Below are positions 1 to 6,266 of a stretch of 6,266 bases of DNA, in pieces. Within the stretch, counting starts at the first letter, position 1, and each line of letters begins with the position of its first letter. Source of the DNA: Pseudomonadales bacterium (GTDB lineage: Bacteria; Pseudomonadota; Gammaproteobacteria; Pseudomonadales; Moraxellaceae); the NCBI GenBank assembly GCA_013043915.1, contig JABEVH010000013.1, positions 1 to 6,266 on the forward strand, written 5' to 3'. The position numbers and the translations under genes are program-made. The notes beneath the pieces were generated by a model, which saw only the letters and a list, made by a program, of their open reading frames with translations, was not told the origin of the DNA and did no database searches.

Positions 1-319
1 ACCATGGGCTTAACCCCATGCGAAGCTCAATTATCAAGCGGTCATGCTCTAGCTGTATACGGCCGTGCCAAGCGCTCAGCAACATAGACACGCCCTCTGG
101 CCTAAAAATGATCTCCTGCCGATCCGTGCTACGTAAGGCCAACCCCCCGGGAAAATAGGCCAGAGCATGGGTATTGGGCAAGTCATTTAACACCATATCG
201 GCCTGATACAGTGACCATTGCCACCCCATATTCCACCATGGCAGATACCACAACAGAGCTGCCCACGACTCCAGCACCATCAAAATCATTGCCAAAAACA
301 ATCCATCCAGGGCTGTCAC
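1..319 (-). CDS. Unrecognised membrane-anchored protein, third gene of the ompR-envZ operon (3' end outside the window)
   Basis: I do not recognise this protein. A reading frame starts at a GTG (319-317) that overlaps the envZ stop by four bases (GTGA) and stays open for 106 codons to the left edge, so the C-terminus is missing. Residues about 3-26 are hydrophobic (LFLAMILMVLESWAALLWYL) and could be one membrane segment or signal anchor. A tryptophan-rich stretch follows (WW at 28-29, W33, W35). The rest looks soluble, with alternating hydrophobic and charged residues (for example the region 88-100) that suggest beta strands. A weak AGG-containing ribosome site lies inside the end of envZ, so translation is probably coupled to envZ. 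ATG codons at residues 11 and 14 are alternative starts, but they would cut the hydrophobic segment and lose the tight junction. The position suggests an envelope-related role, which is inference only. Confidence 0.6.
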   Translation of the reverse strand, partial: MTALDGLFLAMILMVLESWAALLWYLPWWNMGWQWSLYQADMVLNDLPNTHALAYFPGGLALRSTDRQEIIFRPEGVSMLLSAWHGRIQLEHDRLIIELRMGLSPW

Positions 320-1641
320 AGGGGCTTACCTGTCAGCGGCAATCGAATTCGTACCAGCAAGCCGCCCTGTGCATGGTTACCTACCAGCAGTTGTCCATGA
401 TGCAATTTGACGATACGCTGAACGATCGCCAGACCCAAGCCTGAGCCTGAACTTGAGCGCGCGCTATCGCCTCGTTGAAAAGGCTGCATCAGACGAGGAA
501 CATCATCAGCACTTACGCCCTCGCCATGATCACGTACCTGAATCTCTACAAATGCCGTCATCACATGACAGGACAAATCTATCGGTGCCTGCCCATATTT
601 AAGTGCATTATTGACAAGGTTATTCAGTAACCTCTTGATGGATAACCTTTTGAGCCACAAGGCGGGAACATTACCCACATTAACCCTAACCTCGGCAAGA
701 ACAGAAAACTGTGCAGCTACTTCCCGCAAGATTTGACGAACATCGATGAGCTCTGCTGCTTCATCAGATCCATCGCGCATGTAAGCCATAAATTGCTCCA
801 GGATTTCATCCATATCCTGGATATCGAGAATCAGCCCGTCGGCCAGATCTCTGTCTGCCAGCATTTCAGCGGTCAAACGCATACGAGTCAACGGCGTACG
901 CAAATCATGCGAAATACCCGCCAGCATAAAACTTCGATCTTTTGCTGCTTGTAGTAGTTGGCGCGTCATTTGATTGAAGGCCCGATTAACTGCCCGTATT
1001 TCCTTAGGCCCATGTCGGGTATCCAGGCGAGTTCCATGTTGCCCGCGAGCTACCTGCAAAGCAGCATGTTCCAACCTGTGCAAAGGGCGATTGAGCTGCC
1101 TTACCAGCACCACAATAGCCACCAGCGTCAATAATGGCACCCCTAGCCCCCAGGCAATAATCACATACGGGTTATAGTCTGCAAAATAAGTCAAAGGCTC
1201 ACGAACCCAGACAGCGGCCATCGATGGCACAGCAATCCATAAAACCGGTACAGGCTTGAATACAAAAAAAACGTGTACAGGTTCATGGAGCTGTATGGCT
1301 AGTTGCTTGGCATAGTAATTGGTGAACAAATCAGCCAACGGTTTGTCAACAACCTTTGGAAACACGGAGGGGTCGCGCACTAGCGTCATACCAAAGTAGC
1401 GCTCCAGCCAAAGTTCTTCCGGTGTAGAACTGGCCTGTAAGGGCTGTTTTTTTTCTTCCTGGCGTAACAGGCGCAGCACAGAACCTGCCAATCGTGCATG
1501 TTGTTTGACTTCAGGGGCGTAGAGATTGAAAGAATAAAAAGCAAGTGACAAGGACTGGCTTACCAGCACCACAATACCCAGTACCAGGGTTGTCCGCCAA
1601 ACCGTTGACTTGGGCTTTAGGCCACGCAAAGACCAGGACAC
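316..1641 (-). CDS. envZ: EnvZ-type osmolarity/envelope sensor histidine kinase
   Basis: Inner-membrane sensor kinase that phosphorylates and dephosphorylates OmpR; 441 residues, close to E. coli EnvZ (450). A short cytoplasmic N-terminus leads to a first membrane segment at about 17-38, a periplasmic domain at about 39-158 and a second membrane segment at about 159-181. A HAMP linker follows at about 182-234, including P186. The dimerisation/phosphoacceptor H box is GISHDLRTPLTR with H245, and the residues around it are almost those of E. coli EnvZ. The ATPase domain has an N box with N345 (NNALKYG), a G1 box DHGEG at 371-375, an F-box-like PFQRGD at 387-392 and a G2 box GSGLGLAIV at 399-407. 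All catalytic motifs are intact. The start is a GTG three bases after the ompR stop; the next Met is residue 85, beyond the first membrane segment, so a start near the GTG is required. It is probably translated by coupling to ompR, since the nearby GAGG is only one base from the GTG. Confidence 0.95.
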   Translation of the reverse strand: MSWSLRGLKPKSTVWRTTLVLGIVVLVSQSLSLAFYSFNLYAPEVKQHARLAGSVLRLLRQEEKKQPLQASSTPEELWLERYFGMTLVRDPSVFPKVVDKPLADLFTNYYAKQLAIQLHEPVHVFFVFKPVPVLWIAVPSMAAVWVREPLTYFADYNPYVIIAWGLGVPLLTLVAIVVLVRQLNRPLHRLEHAALQVARGQHGTRLDTRHGPKEIRAVNRAFNQMTRQLLQAAKDRSFMLAGISHDLRTPLTRMRLTAEMLADRDLADGLILDIQDMDEILEQFMAYMRDGSDEAAELIDVRQILREVAAQFSVLAEVRVNVGNVPALWLKRLSIKRLLNNLVNNALKYGQAPIDLSCHVMTAFVEIQVRDHGEGVSADDVPRLMQPFQRGDSARSSSGSGLGLAIVQRIVKLHHGQLLVGNHAQGGLLVRIRLPLTGKPL

Positions 1642-1644
1642 GCC

Positions 1645-2358
1645 TCAAGCATCCGGCACAAAGACATAACCCACGCCCCAAACCGTTTGTATATAACGAG
1701 CCTTTCCTGGGTTATCTTCAATCAGCCGACGTAAACGCGACACCTGCACATCGATGGAGCGCTCCATCGCCCCCCACTCGCGTCCTCGTGCCAGATTCAT
1801 CAACTTATCACGCGTTAGCGGCTCACGTGGATGTAAAACCAGTGCTTTCAATACCGCAAACTCGCCGGTCGTTAGAGGCAATTCAGCGCCATCCTGCGTT
1901 ACGCGTCGAGTTGAAAGATCCAGGATAAAGGGACCAAAACTCACCACTTCGCCAGGTTGACTAGGCGCACCTGGCAATTCACGACTTTGCCGACGCAAGA
2001 CGGCACGAATGCGGGCAAGTAATTCTTGTGGATTGAAAGGCTTGGCCAGGTAATCATCGGCTCCCGCCTCAAGTCCGCCAATTCGATCAGCATCCCCGCC
2101 CCTAGCCGTCAGCATGATGATAGGTAGATTATTACCCGATGCTCGAATGCGCCGACAAATCGTCATGCCATCTTCACCCGGCAACATCAAGTCTAGTACT
2201 AGCAACGTAAATAGTTCACGCGCCAGTATGCGATCCATCTGTACAGCATCCTGAACGGTGCGAACCACAAACCCCTGCTCTTCCAGAAACCGCTGCAAGA
2301 GATGCCGCAGACGAGCATCATCATCGACTACGAGTACTTTCTGCGCATGTTCATCCAT
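1645..2358 (-). CDS. ompR: OmpR family DNA-binding response regulator
   Basis: Cytoplasmic transcription factor activated by EnvZ. In E. coli it controls porin genes such as ompF and ompC; the targets here are unknown. The length of 237 residues matches E. coli OmpR (239). The receiver domain (about 6-120) has the acidic pair D12/D13, phosphoacceptor D56 (LVLDLMLPGEDG), T84, Y103 and K106 (AKPFNP). A linker with ELPGAPSQ at about 127-134 is nearly identical to E. coli OmpR. The C-terminal winged helix (about 138-235) contains the recognition-helix region AMERSIDVQVSRLRRLIED and the wing YIQTVWGVGYVF. These matches favour true OmpR over other members of the PhoB/OmpR class. The ATG at 2358 is preceded by a strong GGTGGAGA ribosome site. 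The gene is followed directly by envZ. Confidence 0.97.
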   Translation of the reverse strand: MDEHAQKVLVVDDDARLRHLLQRFLEEQGFVVRTVQDAVQMDRILARELFTLLVLDLMLPGEDGMTICRRIRASGNNLPIIMLTARGGDADRIGGLEAGADDYLAKPFNPQELLARIRAVLRRQSRELPGAPSQPGEVVSFGPFILDLSTRRVTQDGAELPLTTGEFAVLKALVLHPREPLTRDKLMNLARGREWGAMERSIDVQVSRLRRLIEDNPGKARYIQTVWGVGYVFVPDA

Positions 2359-2364
2359 CTTAAA

Positions 2365-2372
2365 TCTCCACC
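2365..2372 (-). promoter_or_regulatory. Ribosome binding site of ompR
   Basis: On the minus strand the sequence reads GGTGGAGA, with the GGAG core seven bases before the ATG. This is near-ideal Shine-Dalgarno spacing and fixes the ompR start. Confidence 0.85.
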
Positions 2373-2381
2373 AAGATCAAC

Positions 2382-2420
2382 CTGTCAAGCTAGGCCTGCT
2401 TTTCGCTATAATGCCCGGCT
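2382..2420 (+). promoter_or_regulatory. Predicted sigma-70 promoter of tex-mtgA
   Basis: The -10 box TATAAT at 2407-2412 matches consensus in all six positions. The best -35 candidate is CTGTCA at 2382-2387 (four of six matches to TTGACA, 19-base spacer), which is weak. The bases just after the -10 box are GCCCGGC, a GC-rich discriminator of the type seen at promoters sensitive to ppGpp. The predicted start point near 2419-2420 would give a leader of about 30 bases before the tex ATG. The -10 box is strong evidence; the start point is inferred. Confidence 0.65.
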
Positions 2421-2448
2421 TAGTAGCTAACTGCCCCCGGAAATTCGC

Positions 2449-4749
2449 ATGGATACCTTGATTAACCGCATTGCCCATGAACTCTCAGTCCAGGCTGCAC
2501 AGGTTCAGGCTGCCGTAACTCTACTCGACGCGGGGGCTACCGTGCCTTTTATATCACGATACCGTAAAGAGGTTACCGGCGGCCTCGATGATACGCAACT
2601 TCGAAACCTTGAGGAACGTCTGCTTTATTTACGGGAATTGGATGATAGGCGCAACACCATCCTCAAAAGCATAGCGGATCAGGGCAAACTTACTCCTGAA
2701 CTGGAAACTCAGATTGTCACTGCAGACAACAAAGCCAGACTTGAGGACTTGTACCTGCCCTATAAATCGCGCCGCGTTACCAAAGGCAAACTGGCTATTG
2801 AAGCCGGCTTACTCCCCCTGGCTGACCTGTTGATTAACCAGCCAGAGCTTAATCCTGAAGAACAGGCCCTGCCATATTTGCAACCTGATAAAGGGTATGT
2901 CGATGTCAAGACTGTGCTTGAGGGAGTCCGGCATATCCTTATGGAACGTTTTTCTGAAGATGCAACGCTGATCAGTATTTTACGATCAACCCTTCAGGAA
3001 CAAGGATTACTACGCAGCCAGGTTATGGACGGCAAGCAAGAGCCTGGCCAGAAATTCCGCGACTATTTTGATCATACCTCCTCGCTAAAAGATTTGCCCT
3101 CCCACCGCGCACTCGCCCTGTTCAGAGGACGCAATGAAGGCATCCTCAGTCTGGGAATCAATCTGCCTCAGAGCGATCAGGCTGAACGTCATCCCGGCGA
3201 AGTTTTAATGGCGCAACATGTTGGCATTGAGGATTTGGGGCGTGCAGCTGACCGCTGGCTCCTTGAAGTTGTACGCTGGGCCTGGCGTGTCAAACTGCAG
3301 CCACACCTGGAAACCGAGCTCTTGTCCGACATCAAGGCTTGTGCTGATCTTGATGCCATACAGGTTTTCGCGCGTAATCTCAAGGATCTGCTGCTGGCTG
3401 CACCCGCCGGGATGCGTGCCACACTGGGTTTGGATCCTGGACTTAGAACCGGAGTCAAGGTTGCTGTTGTCGATGCTACCGGCAAGTTAGTGGATCATGG
3501 CGTGATTTTTCCGCATGAACCGCGCAAAGACTGGGATGGTTCCCTCGCCATCCTGGCCGGCTTGTGTCAACAACATCACGTGCAACTGATTGCCATCGGC
3601 AATGGCACAGCCTCTCGTGAGACTGACCGCCTCGCTACCGAACTTATGCGGCAACATCCTGAACTGCAATTAACGCGTATCGTCGTCAGTGAAGCAGGCG
3701 CTTCTGTGTATTCTGCTTCCGAACTGGCTGCACGTGAATTTCCTGATCTGGATGTCAGCTATCGCGGTGCTGTCAGTATTGCAAGAAGGTTACAGGACCC
3801 CTTAGCTGAACTGGTAAAAATTGACCCCAAATCTATCGGTGTTGGACAATATCAGCACGATGTCAACCAAGGACGCCTAGCTCGTTCACTCGACGCTGTC
3901 GTGGAAGACTGCGTGAGCCACGTAGGTGTTGATGTCAACACAGCGTCAGCTGCCCTGTTGGCTCGTATCGCAGGACTTAACCCTGTCATTGCCAATAACA
4001 TCGTCAGCTTTCGTGACCAGTATGGGGCGTTCAAAACCCGTGAACAACTGAAGCAAGTTCCCAGGCTAGGTGATCGAACCTTCGAACAAGCTGCGGGCTT
4101 TTTGCGTATCAGCCAAGGCGACCATCCTCTTGATGCCTCCTCGGTTCATCCGGAATCCTATCCGCTTGTTGAAAAGATATTGCAGGCTACTTCCCGCGAC
4201 CTACGACAGGTTATTGGTGATGTGACCTTCCTCAGAGCGGTGAATGCTGCGGAATATACCGATAACCGTTTCGGTTTACCCACCGTGACCGATATATTGT
4301 CTGAACTGGAAAAACCGGGCAGAGATCCTCGGCCTGAATTTAAGGCCCCTCAATTTTTAGAGGGCATCGACAACATCAAACACCTGAAAGTCGGCATGAA
4401 GATGGAGGGGGTAATCACCAACGTTACCAATTTTGGTGCTTTTGTTGATATCGGTGTTCACCAAGATGGCCTCGTTCATATTTCAGCATTGACTGATCGT
4501 TTTATCAAAGATCCTCATGAAGTTGTCAAGGCTGGTGATATCGTTCAGGTGCGTGTTCTTGATATCGACCTACCCCGGTCGCGTATTGCCTTGACCATGC
4601 GCAAGGAAGCCGTGGCAACACCACCGGCTAAGCCGGAAAAGCCCCGTACATCGCCTACTCCCCGCGCCACCAAGTCACTGACCCCTCCACCACCTCGTGG
4701 AGCCACCCTAGGTGATCTTCTGCGCAAAGCGGGGATAGATAAACGCTGA
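2449..4749 (+). CDS. tex: Tex / YhgF family transcription accessory, S1 RNA-binding protein
   Basis: Conserved cytoplasmic nucleic-acid-binding protein linked to transcription and RNA metabolism; 766 residues against 773 for E. coli YhgF. The helical Tex N-terminal domain covers about 5-200 and includes the family motif VPFISRYRKEVTGGLDD near residues 33-49. A YqgF/RNase H-like domain begins at about 325 with LGLDPGLRTG (D329). Helix-hairpin-helix motifs span about 492-554 after the hallmark VGVDVNTAS at 492-500. An S1 OB-fold domain lies at about 646-719 (KVGMKMEGVITNVTNFGAFVDIG onward). The tail (720-766) is rich in Pro, Lys and Arg, with a four-proline run at 746-749. The ATG follows a weak GGAAA ribosome site. 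The gene lies divergent to ompR, as in E. coli, and its stop overlaps the mtgA start by one base. Its exact biochemical role in this organism is not shown by the sequence. Confidence 0.96.
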   Translation: MDTLINRIAHELSVQAAQVQAAVTLLDAGATVPFISRYRKEVTGGLDDTQLRNLEERLLYLRELDDRRNTILKSIADQGKLTPELETQIVTADNKARLEDLYLPYKSRRVTKGKLAIEAGLLPLADLLINQPELNPEEQALPYLQPDKGYVDVKTVLEGVRHILMERFSEDATLISILRSTLQEQGLLRSQVMDGKQEPGQKFRDYFDHTSSLKDLPSHRALALFRGRNEGILSLGINLPQSDQAERHPGEVLMAQHVGIEDLGRAADRWLLEVVRWAWRVKLQPHLETELLSDIKACADLDAIQVFARNLKDLLLAAPAGMRATLGLDPGLRTGVKVAVVDATGKLVDHGVIFPHEPRKDWDGSLAILAGLCQQHHVQLIAIGNGTASRETDRLATELMRQHPELQLTRIVVSEAGASVYSASELAAREFPDLDVSYRGAVSIARRLQDPLAELVKIDPKSIGVGQYQHDVNQGRLARSLDAVVEDCVSHVGVDVNTASAALLARIAGLNPVIANNIVSFRDQYGAFKTREQLKQVPRLGDRTFEQAAGFLRISQGDHPLDASSVHPESYPLVEKILQATSRDLRQVIGDVTFLRAVNAAEYTDNRFGLPTVTDILSELEKPGRDPRPEFKAPQFLEGIDNIKHLKVGMKMEGVITNVTNFGAFVDIGVHQDGLVHISALTDRFIKDPHEVVKAGDIVQVRVLDIDLPRSRIALTMRKEAVATPPAKPEKPRTSPTPRATKSLTPPPPRGATLGDLLRKAGIDKR

Positions 4750-5453
4750 TGCCTCATCTTTTCAAATTTAAATTCTGGCGGCGGGCACTGCTGGCACTAA
4801 TCACCTTGCTGGTTATTTACCAGCTCTGGCTGTTAGGGCATGTGTTGTGGTGGCGTCATCACAATCCTTCAGATAGCGCCTTTATGCGGGAAGGACTGCA
4901 CCGTTTGCAACAACAAGACCCTGAAGCCGAACTCGATCACACCTGGGTGGCCTATGGACAAATTTCACCCCAGTTAAAAGCGGCGGTGATAGCGGCCGAA
5001 GATGCACGCTTCCTTGAACATGACGGGTTTGACTGGGAGGGCATTCAGGCCGCTTGGGAAAAAGACCTTCATAAACAAAGAATCGTTGCGGGCGGCTCAA
5101 CCATCTCCCAACAATTGGCCAAAAACCTGTTTCTCTCCGGGCGACGAACACCTTGGCGCAAATTAGAAGAGTCGGCCATTACCGTGATGATCGAGCACCT
5201 GATGCACAAACATCGAATTCTTGAGATTTACCTTAATGTCATCGAATGGGGTGATGGTGTGTACGGAGCAGAGGCTGCTTCAGAACATTACTTTCATGTG
5301 CATGCACGTCAACTTAACACGAAACAGTCAGCTTGGCTGGCAGCTATCATTCCCAACCCGCGTTACTTCGATGCTCATCGACAAAATCGGCGTTTACTGC
5401 GTAAAGCTGCCATTTTGCGTCGACGAATGGGCTCTGTGGATATACCTCGCTAA
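4749..5453 (+). CDS. mtgA: Monofunctional biosynthetic peptidoglycan transglycosylase (GT51)
   Basis: Polymerises glycan strands from lipid II at the outer face of the inner membrane, without a transpeptidase domain. The 234 residues are normal for MtgA. A basic N-terminus (KFKFWRR) precedes one membrane anchor at about 13-35, leaving the catalytic domain in the periplasm. All GT51 motifs are present: motif 1 EDARFLEHDGFD with catalytic E84; motif 2 GGSTISQQLAKNL at 115-127; motif 3 RKLEE at 137-141 with the second Glu, E141; motif 4 KHRILEIYLN at 154-163, followed by WGDGVYG; and motif 5 AWLAAIIPNP at 195-204. The ATG shares its A with the tex TGA (TGATG). The nearest purine-rich site, GGGGA at 4731-4735, is 13 bases away, longer than usual, so translational coupling to tex is likely. 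An enzyme defect is not suggested by any motif. Confidence 0.96.
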   Translation: MPHLFKFKFWRRALLALITLLVIYQLWLLGHVLWWRHHNPSDSAFMREGLHRLQQQDPEAELDHTWVAYGQISPQLKAAVIAAEDARFLEHDGFDWEGIQAAWEKDLHKQRIVAGGSTISQQLAKNLFLSGRRTPWRKLEESAITVMIEHLMHKHRILEIYLNVIEWGDGVYGAEAASEHYFHVHARQLNTKQSAWLAAIIPNPRYFDAHRQNRRLLRKAAILRRRMGSVDIPR

Positions 5454-5472
5454 TGCTGTTTTACCCTAGGAA

Positions 5473-5481
5473 TGCTATGCT
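5473..5481 (+). promoter_or_regulatory. Possible extended -10 promoter for the secreted-protein gene
   Basis: TGCTATGCT reads as a TGn extension followed by a TATGCT hexamer (four of six matches to TATAAT). No good -35 hexamer lies 16-19 bases upstream. It would start transcription near 5488, about 22 bases before the ATG. The call is weak because such short matches are common. Confidence 0.3.
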
Positions 5482-5497
5482 CTGCGTCCGTTCATCA

Positions 5498-5504
5498 TGG
5501 AGGA
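5498..5504 (+). promoter_or_regulatory. Ribosome binding site of the secreted-protein gene
   Basis: TGGAGGA, with the GGAGG core at 5499-5503, lies seven bases before the ATG at 5511. This strong, well-spaced site supports both the strand and the start, favouring it over the ATG two codons later. Confidence 0.85.
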
Positions 5505-5510
5505 TAGTTC

Positions 5511-6266
5511 ATGATTATGCGCACATGGATCTTGAGTTTCTGCATAGCAACGACCATCTCCGTCAGCCAGGCTGATTGCCTAGCTGACCTTAAGGTGTTG
5601 GCCGAACAGGAAAGGGCTTGCTTGATCAAACAGAGTAAAGCGGCTGAGTGTGATGCAGCCATACGTGCTACCGTGAATAAAACACAAGATTGCCATCATG
5701 CCGGATTGGCTGCATCCCAAACCACTTATGCCGTGCAACAAGGCTTTACGCATGTGGCCGGTGATCCTAGCGATAGCCCCTACCGCAAAGCCCTGGCTCG
5801 GCAGGCAGCCCATAACATGCTGCTCAATCAAAGCGATGCTCGCTGGCAGACTCTTTTTCATGGATTATTGCCTGAAGTTCGCGATGATAATTTTGATTCA
5901 ACAGCATGCCCGCTCGCTTTTGAAGGTCAGGCTGGACGTTTTGTACTGACTGGCTACCTGGTTCTTCCTGTTCGGGAAACCTTAGGCATTGATTTAGGCT
6001 CAAGTCTTGACGATGTTACCCATCTTTTTTTAACACCGATGCATGAAAACACCTGTTATGGCATCGCCCATAAACTACAAACCAGCTTGGTTCAAGCCGA
6101 TCAACCTGGCTTCATCTACAATCTTAACCAAAGCGACCTTGATCTATTACAGCAAAAGCTGATGCACGCCTCAGCACAAACCCCCTTTCAAGGACAGATT
6201 TTTATTAAGATATGCAAAGATGCCGCTAGCTGCTTAGCACAGCAGCAAACCCTGAGCCAACAATGG
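5511..6266 (+). CDS. Secreted cysteine-rich protein of unknown function (3' end outside the window)
   Basis: I do not recognise the family. The frame is open for 252 codons to the right edge with no stop, so the protein is C-terminally incomplete here. The N-terminus looks like a Sec signal peptide: a short charged start (MIMRT), a hydrophobic core at about 6-18 and a likely signal peptidase I site after SQA (19-21). The first mature residues are DC. C23 is not in a good lipobox, so a lipoprotein is unlikely. The mature part has eight cysteines (23, 37, 47, 61, 133, 182, 235, 241), an even number that fits disulfide bonding in the periplasm or outside the cell. The first four sit at spacings of 14, 10 and 14 residues in a helical-looking segment. 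An acidic and hydrophobic central part (about 133-180) follows, with GRFVLTGYLVLPV as a likely beta strand pair. The strong ribosome site supports expression. It follows mtgA on the same strand, and its role is unknown. Confidence 0.8.
   Translation, partial: MIMRTWILSFCIATTISVSQADCLADLKVLAEQERACLIKQSKAAECDAAIRATVNKTQDCHHAGLAASQTTYAVQQGFTHVAGDPSDSPYRKALARQAAHNMLLNQSDARWQTLFHGLLPEVRDDNFDSTACPLAFEGQAGRFVLTGYLVLPVRETLGIDLGSSLDDVTHLFLTPMHENTCYGIAHKLQTSLVQADQPGFIYNLNQSDLDLLQQKLMHASAQTPFQGQIFIKICKDAASCLAQQQTLSQQW

Larger units (their letters stand above)
2359..2448. other. Divergent intergenic region between ompR and tex
   Basis: Ninety bases separate the two divergent starts. The region must hold the 5' leader of tex and the leader of ompR. 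On the plus strand I see a clear -10 box for tex. On the minus strand I see the ompR ribosome site, and a TTGACA at 2388-2383 that is too close to the ompR start to serve an ordinary leader. The ompR promoter could overlap the tex promoter or lie within the 5' end of tex. No convincing tandem OmpR-binding repeats were seen. Confidence 0.7.
5454..5510 (+). other. Intergenic region after mtgA, no terminator seen
   Basis: The 57 bases between mtgA and the next gene contain no GC-rich hairpin with a T tract. Transcription from tex-mtgA could therefore run on into the next gene, or the gene could also use the local promoter suggested within this gap. Confidence 0.5.

Noticed and set aside
3..20. 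Inverted repeat CATGGG / CCCATG with a six-base loop
   Set aside because: It is short, has no T tract, and sits inside an open coding frame, so it is probably chance rather than a terminator.
211..444. Plus-strand open frame of 77 codons antisense to the end of envZ and the third operon gene
   Set aside because: It overlaps the certain envZ C-terminus and gives a low-complexity Thr/Pro/Gln-rich product, so it is most likely a shadow frame. It slightly weakens confidence in the minus-strand partial gene, but the GTGA overlap favours the latter.
1545..1928. Plus-strand open frame of 127 codons across the ompR-envZ junction
   Set aside because: It is antisense to two certain genes and its Pro/Arg/His-rich product has no recognisable domain.
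2360..2388. TTGACA on the minus strand as the -35 of an ompR promoter
   Set aside because: At 17-base spacing the -10 would be ATTTAA (two of six matches), and the start point would fall at or beyond the ATG, cutting off the strong ribosome site.
2419..2429. Small palindrome TTAG-TAG-CTAA in the tex leader
   Set aside because: A four-base stem with a three-base loop is too weak to call an operator or a hairpin.
5580..5861. Minus-strand open frame of 93 codons beginning MKKSLPAS
   Set aside because: It lies wholly antisense to the secreted-protein gene, which has a strong ribosome site, a signal peptide and a much longer frame. Its composition looks like a shadow frame.
6025..6031. Run of seven T in the secreted-protein gene as a terminator tail
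   Set aside because: No GC-rich hairpin precedes it and the reading frame continues through it for more than 75 codons.

Overview
The window looks like chromosomal DNA from a gammaproteobacterium, probably not an enterobacterium. The main evidence is an OmpR/EnvZ pair whose signature motifs resemble the Escherichia coli proteins very closely. It also carries Tex (YhgF) and the monofunctional transglycosylase MtgA, a protein typical of Proteobacteria. Base composition looks balanced (about half G+C by eye) and even across the window. I see no insertion sequence, phage gene, tRNA, rRNA or CRISPR array.

Left half, minus strand, reading leftwards from about 2358: ompR (response regulator), envZ (sensor kinase), then the start of an unrecognised membrane-protein gene cut by the left edge. 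The three genes are packed like an operon. Three bases separate the ompR stop from the envZ GTG start, and the envZ stop overlaps the GTG start of the third gene by four bases.

Middle: a 90-bp divergent intergenic region (2359-2448) holds the ompR ribosome binding site and a consensus TATAAT -10 box reading towards tex.

Right half, plus strand: tex (transcription accessory/RNA-binding protein) and mtgA (peptidoglycan glycosyltransferase) overlap by one base (TGATG) and are probably co-transcribed. After a 57-bp gap with a possible promoter and a strong Shine-Dalgarno, a secreted, cysteine-rich protein of unknown function begins and runs off the right edge.

Functionally, the window joins an envelope-stress/osmolarity two-component system with a divergently transcribed pair for RNA metabolism and cell-wall synthesis. 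Placing tex next to ompR-envZ in divergent orientation matches the E. coli arrangement (where greB lies between them), so this is mostly conserved housekeeping territory. The two edge genes are the parts without a clear assignment.
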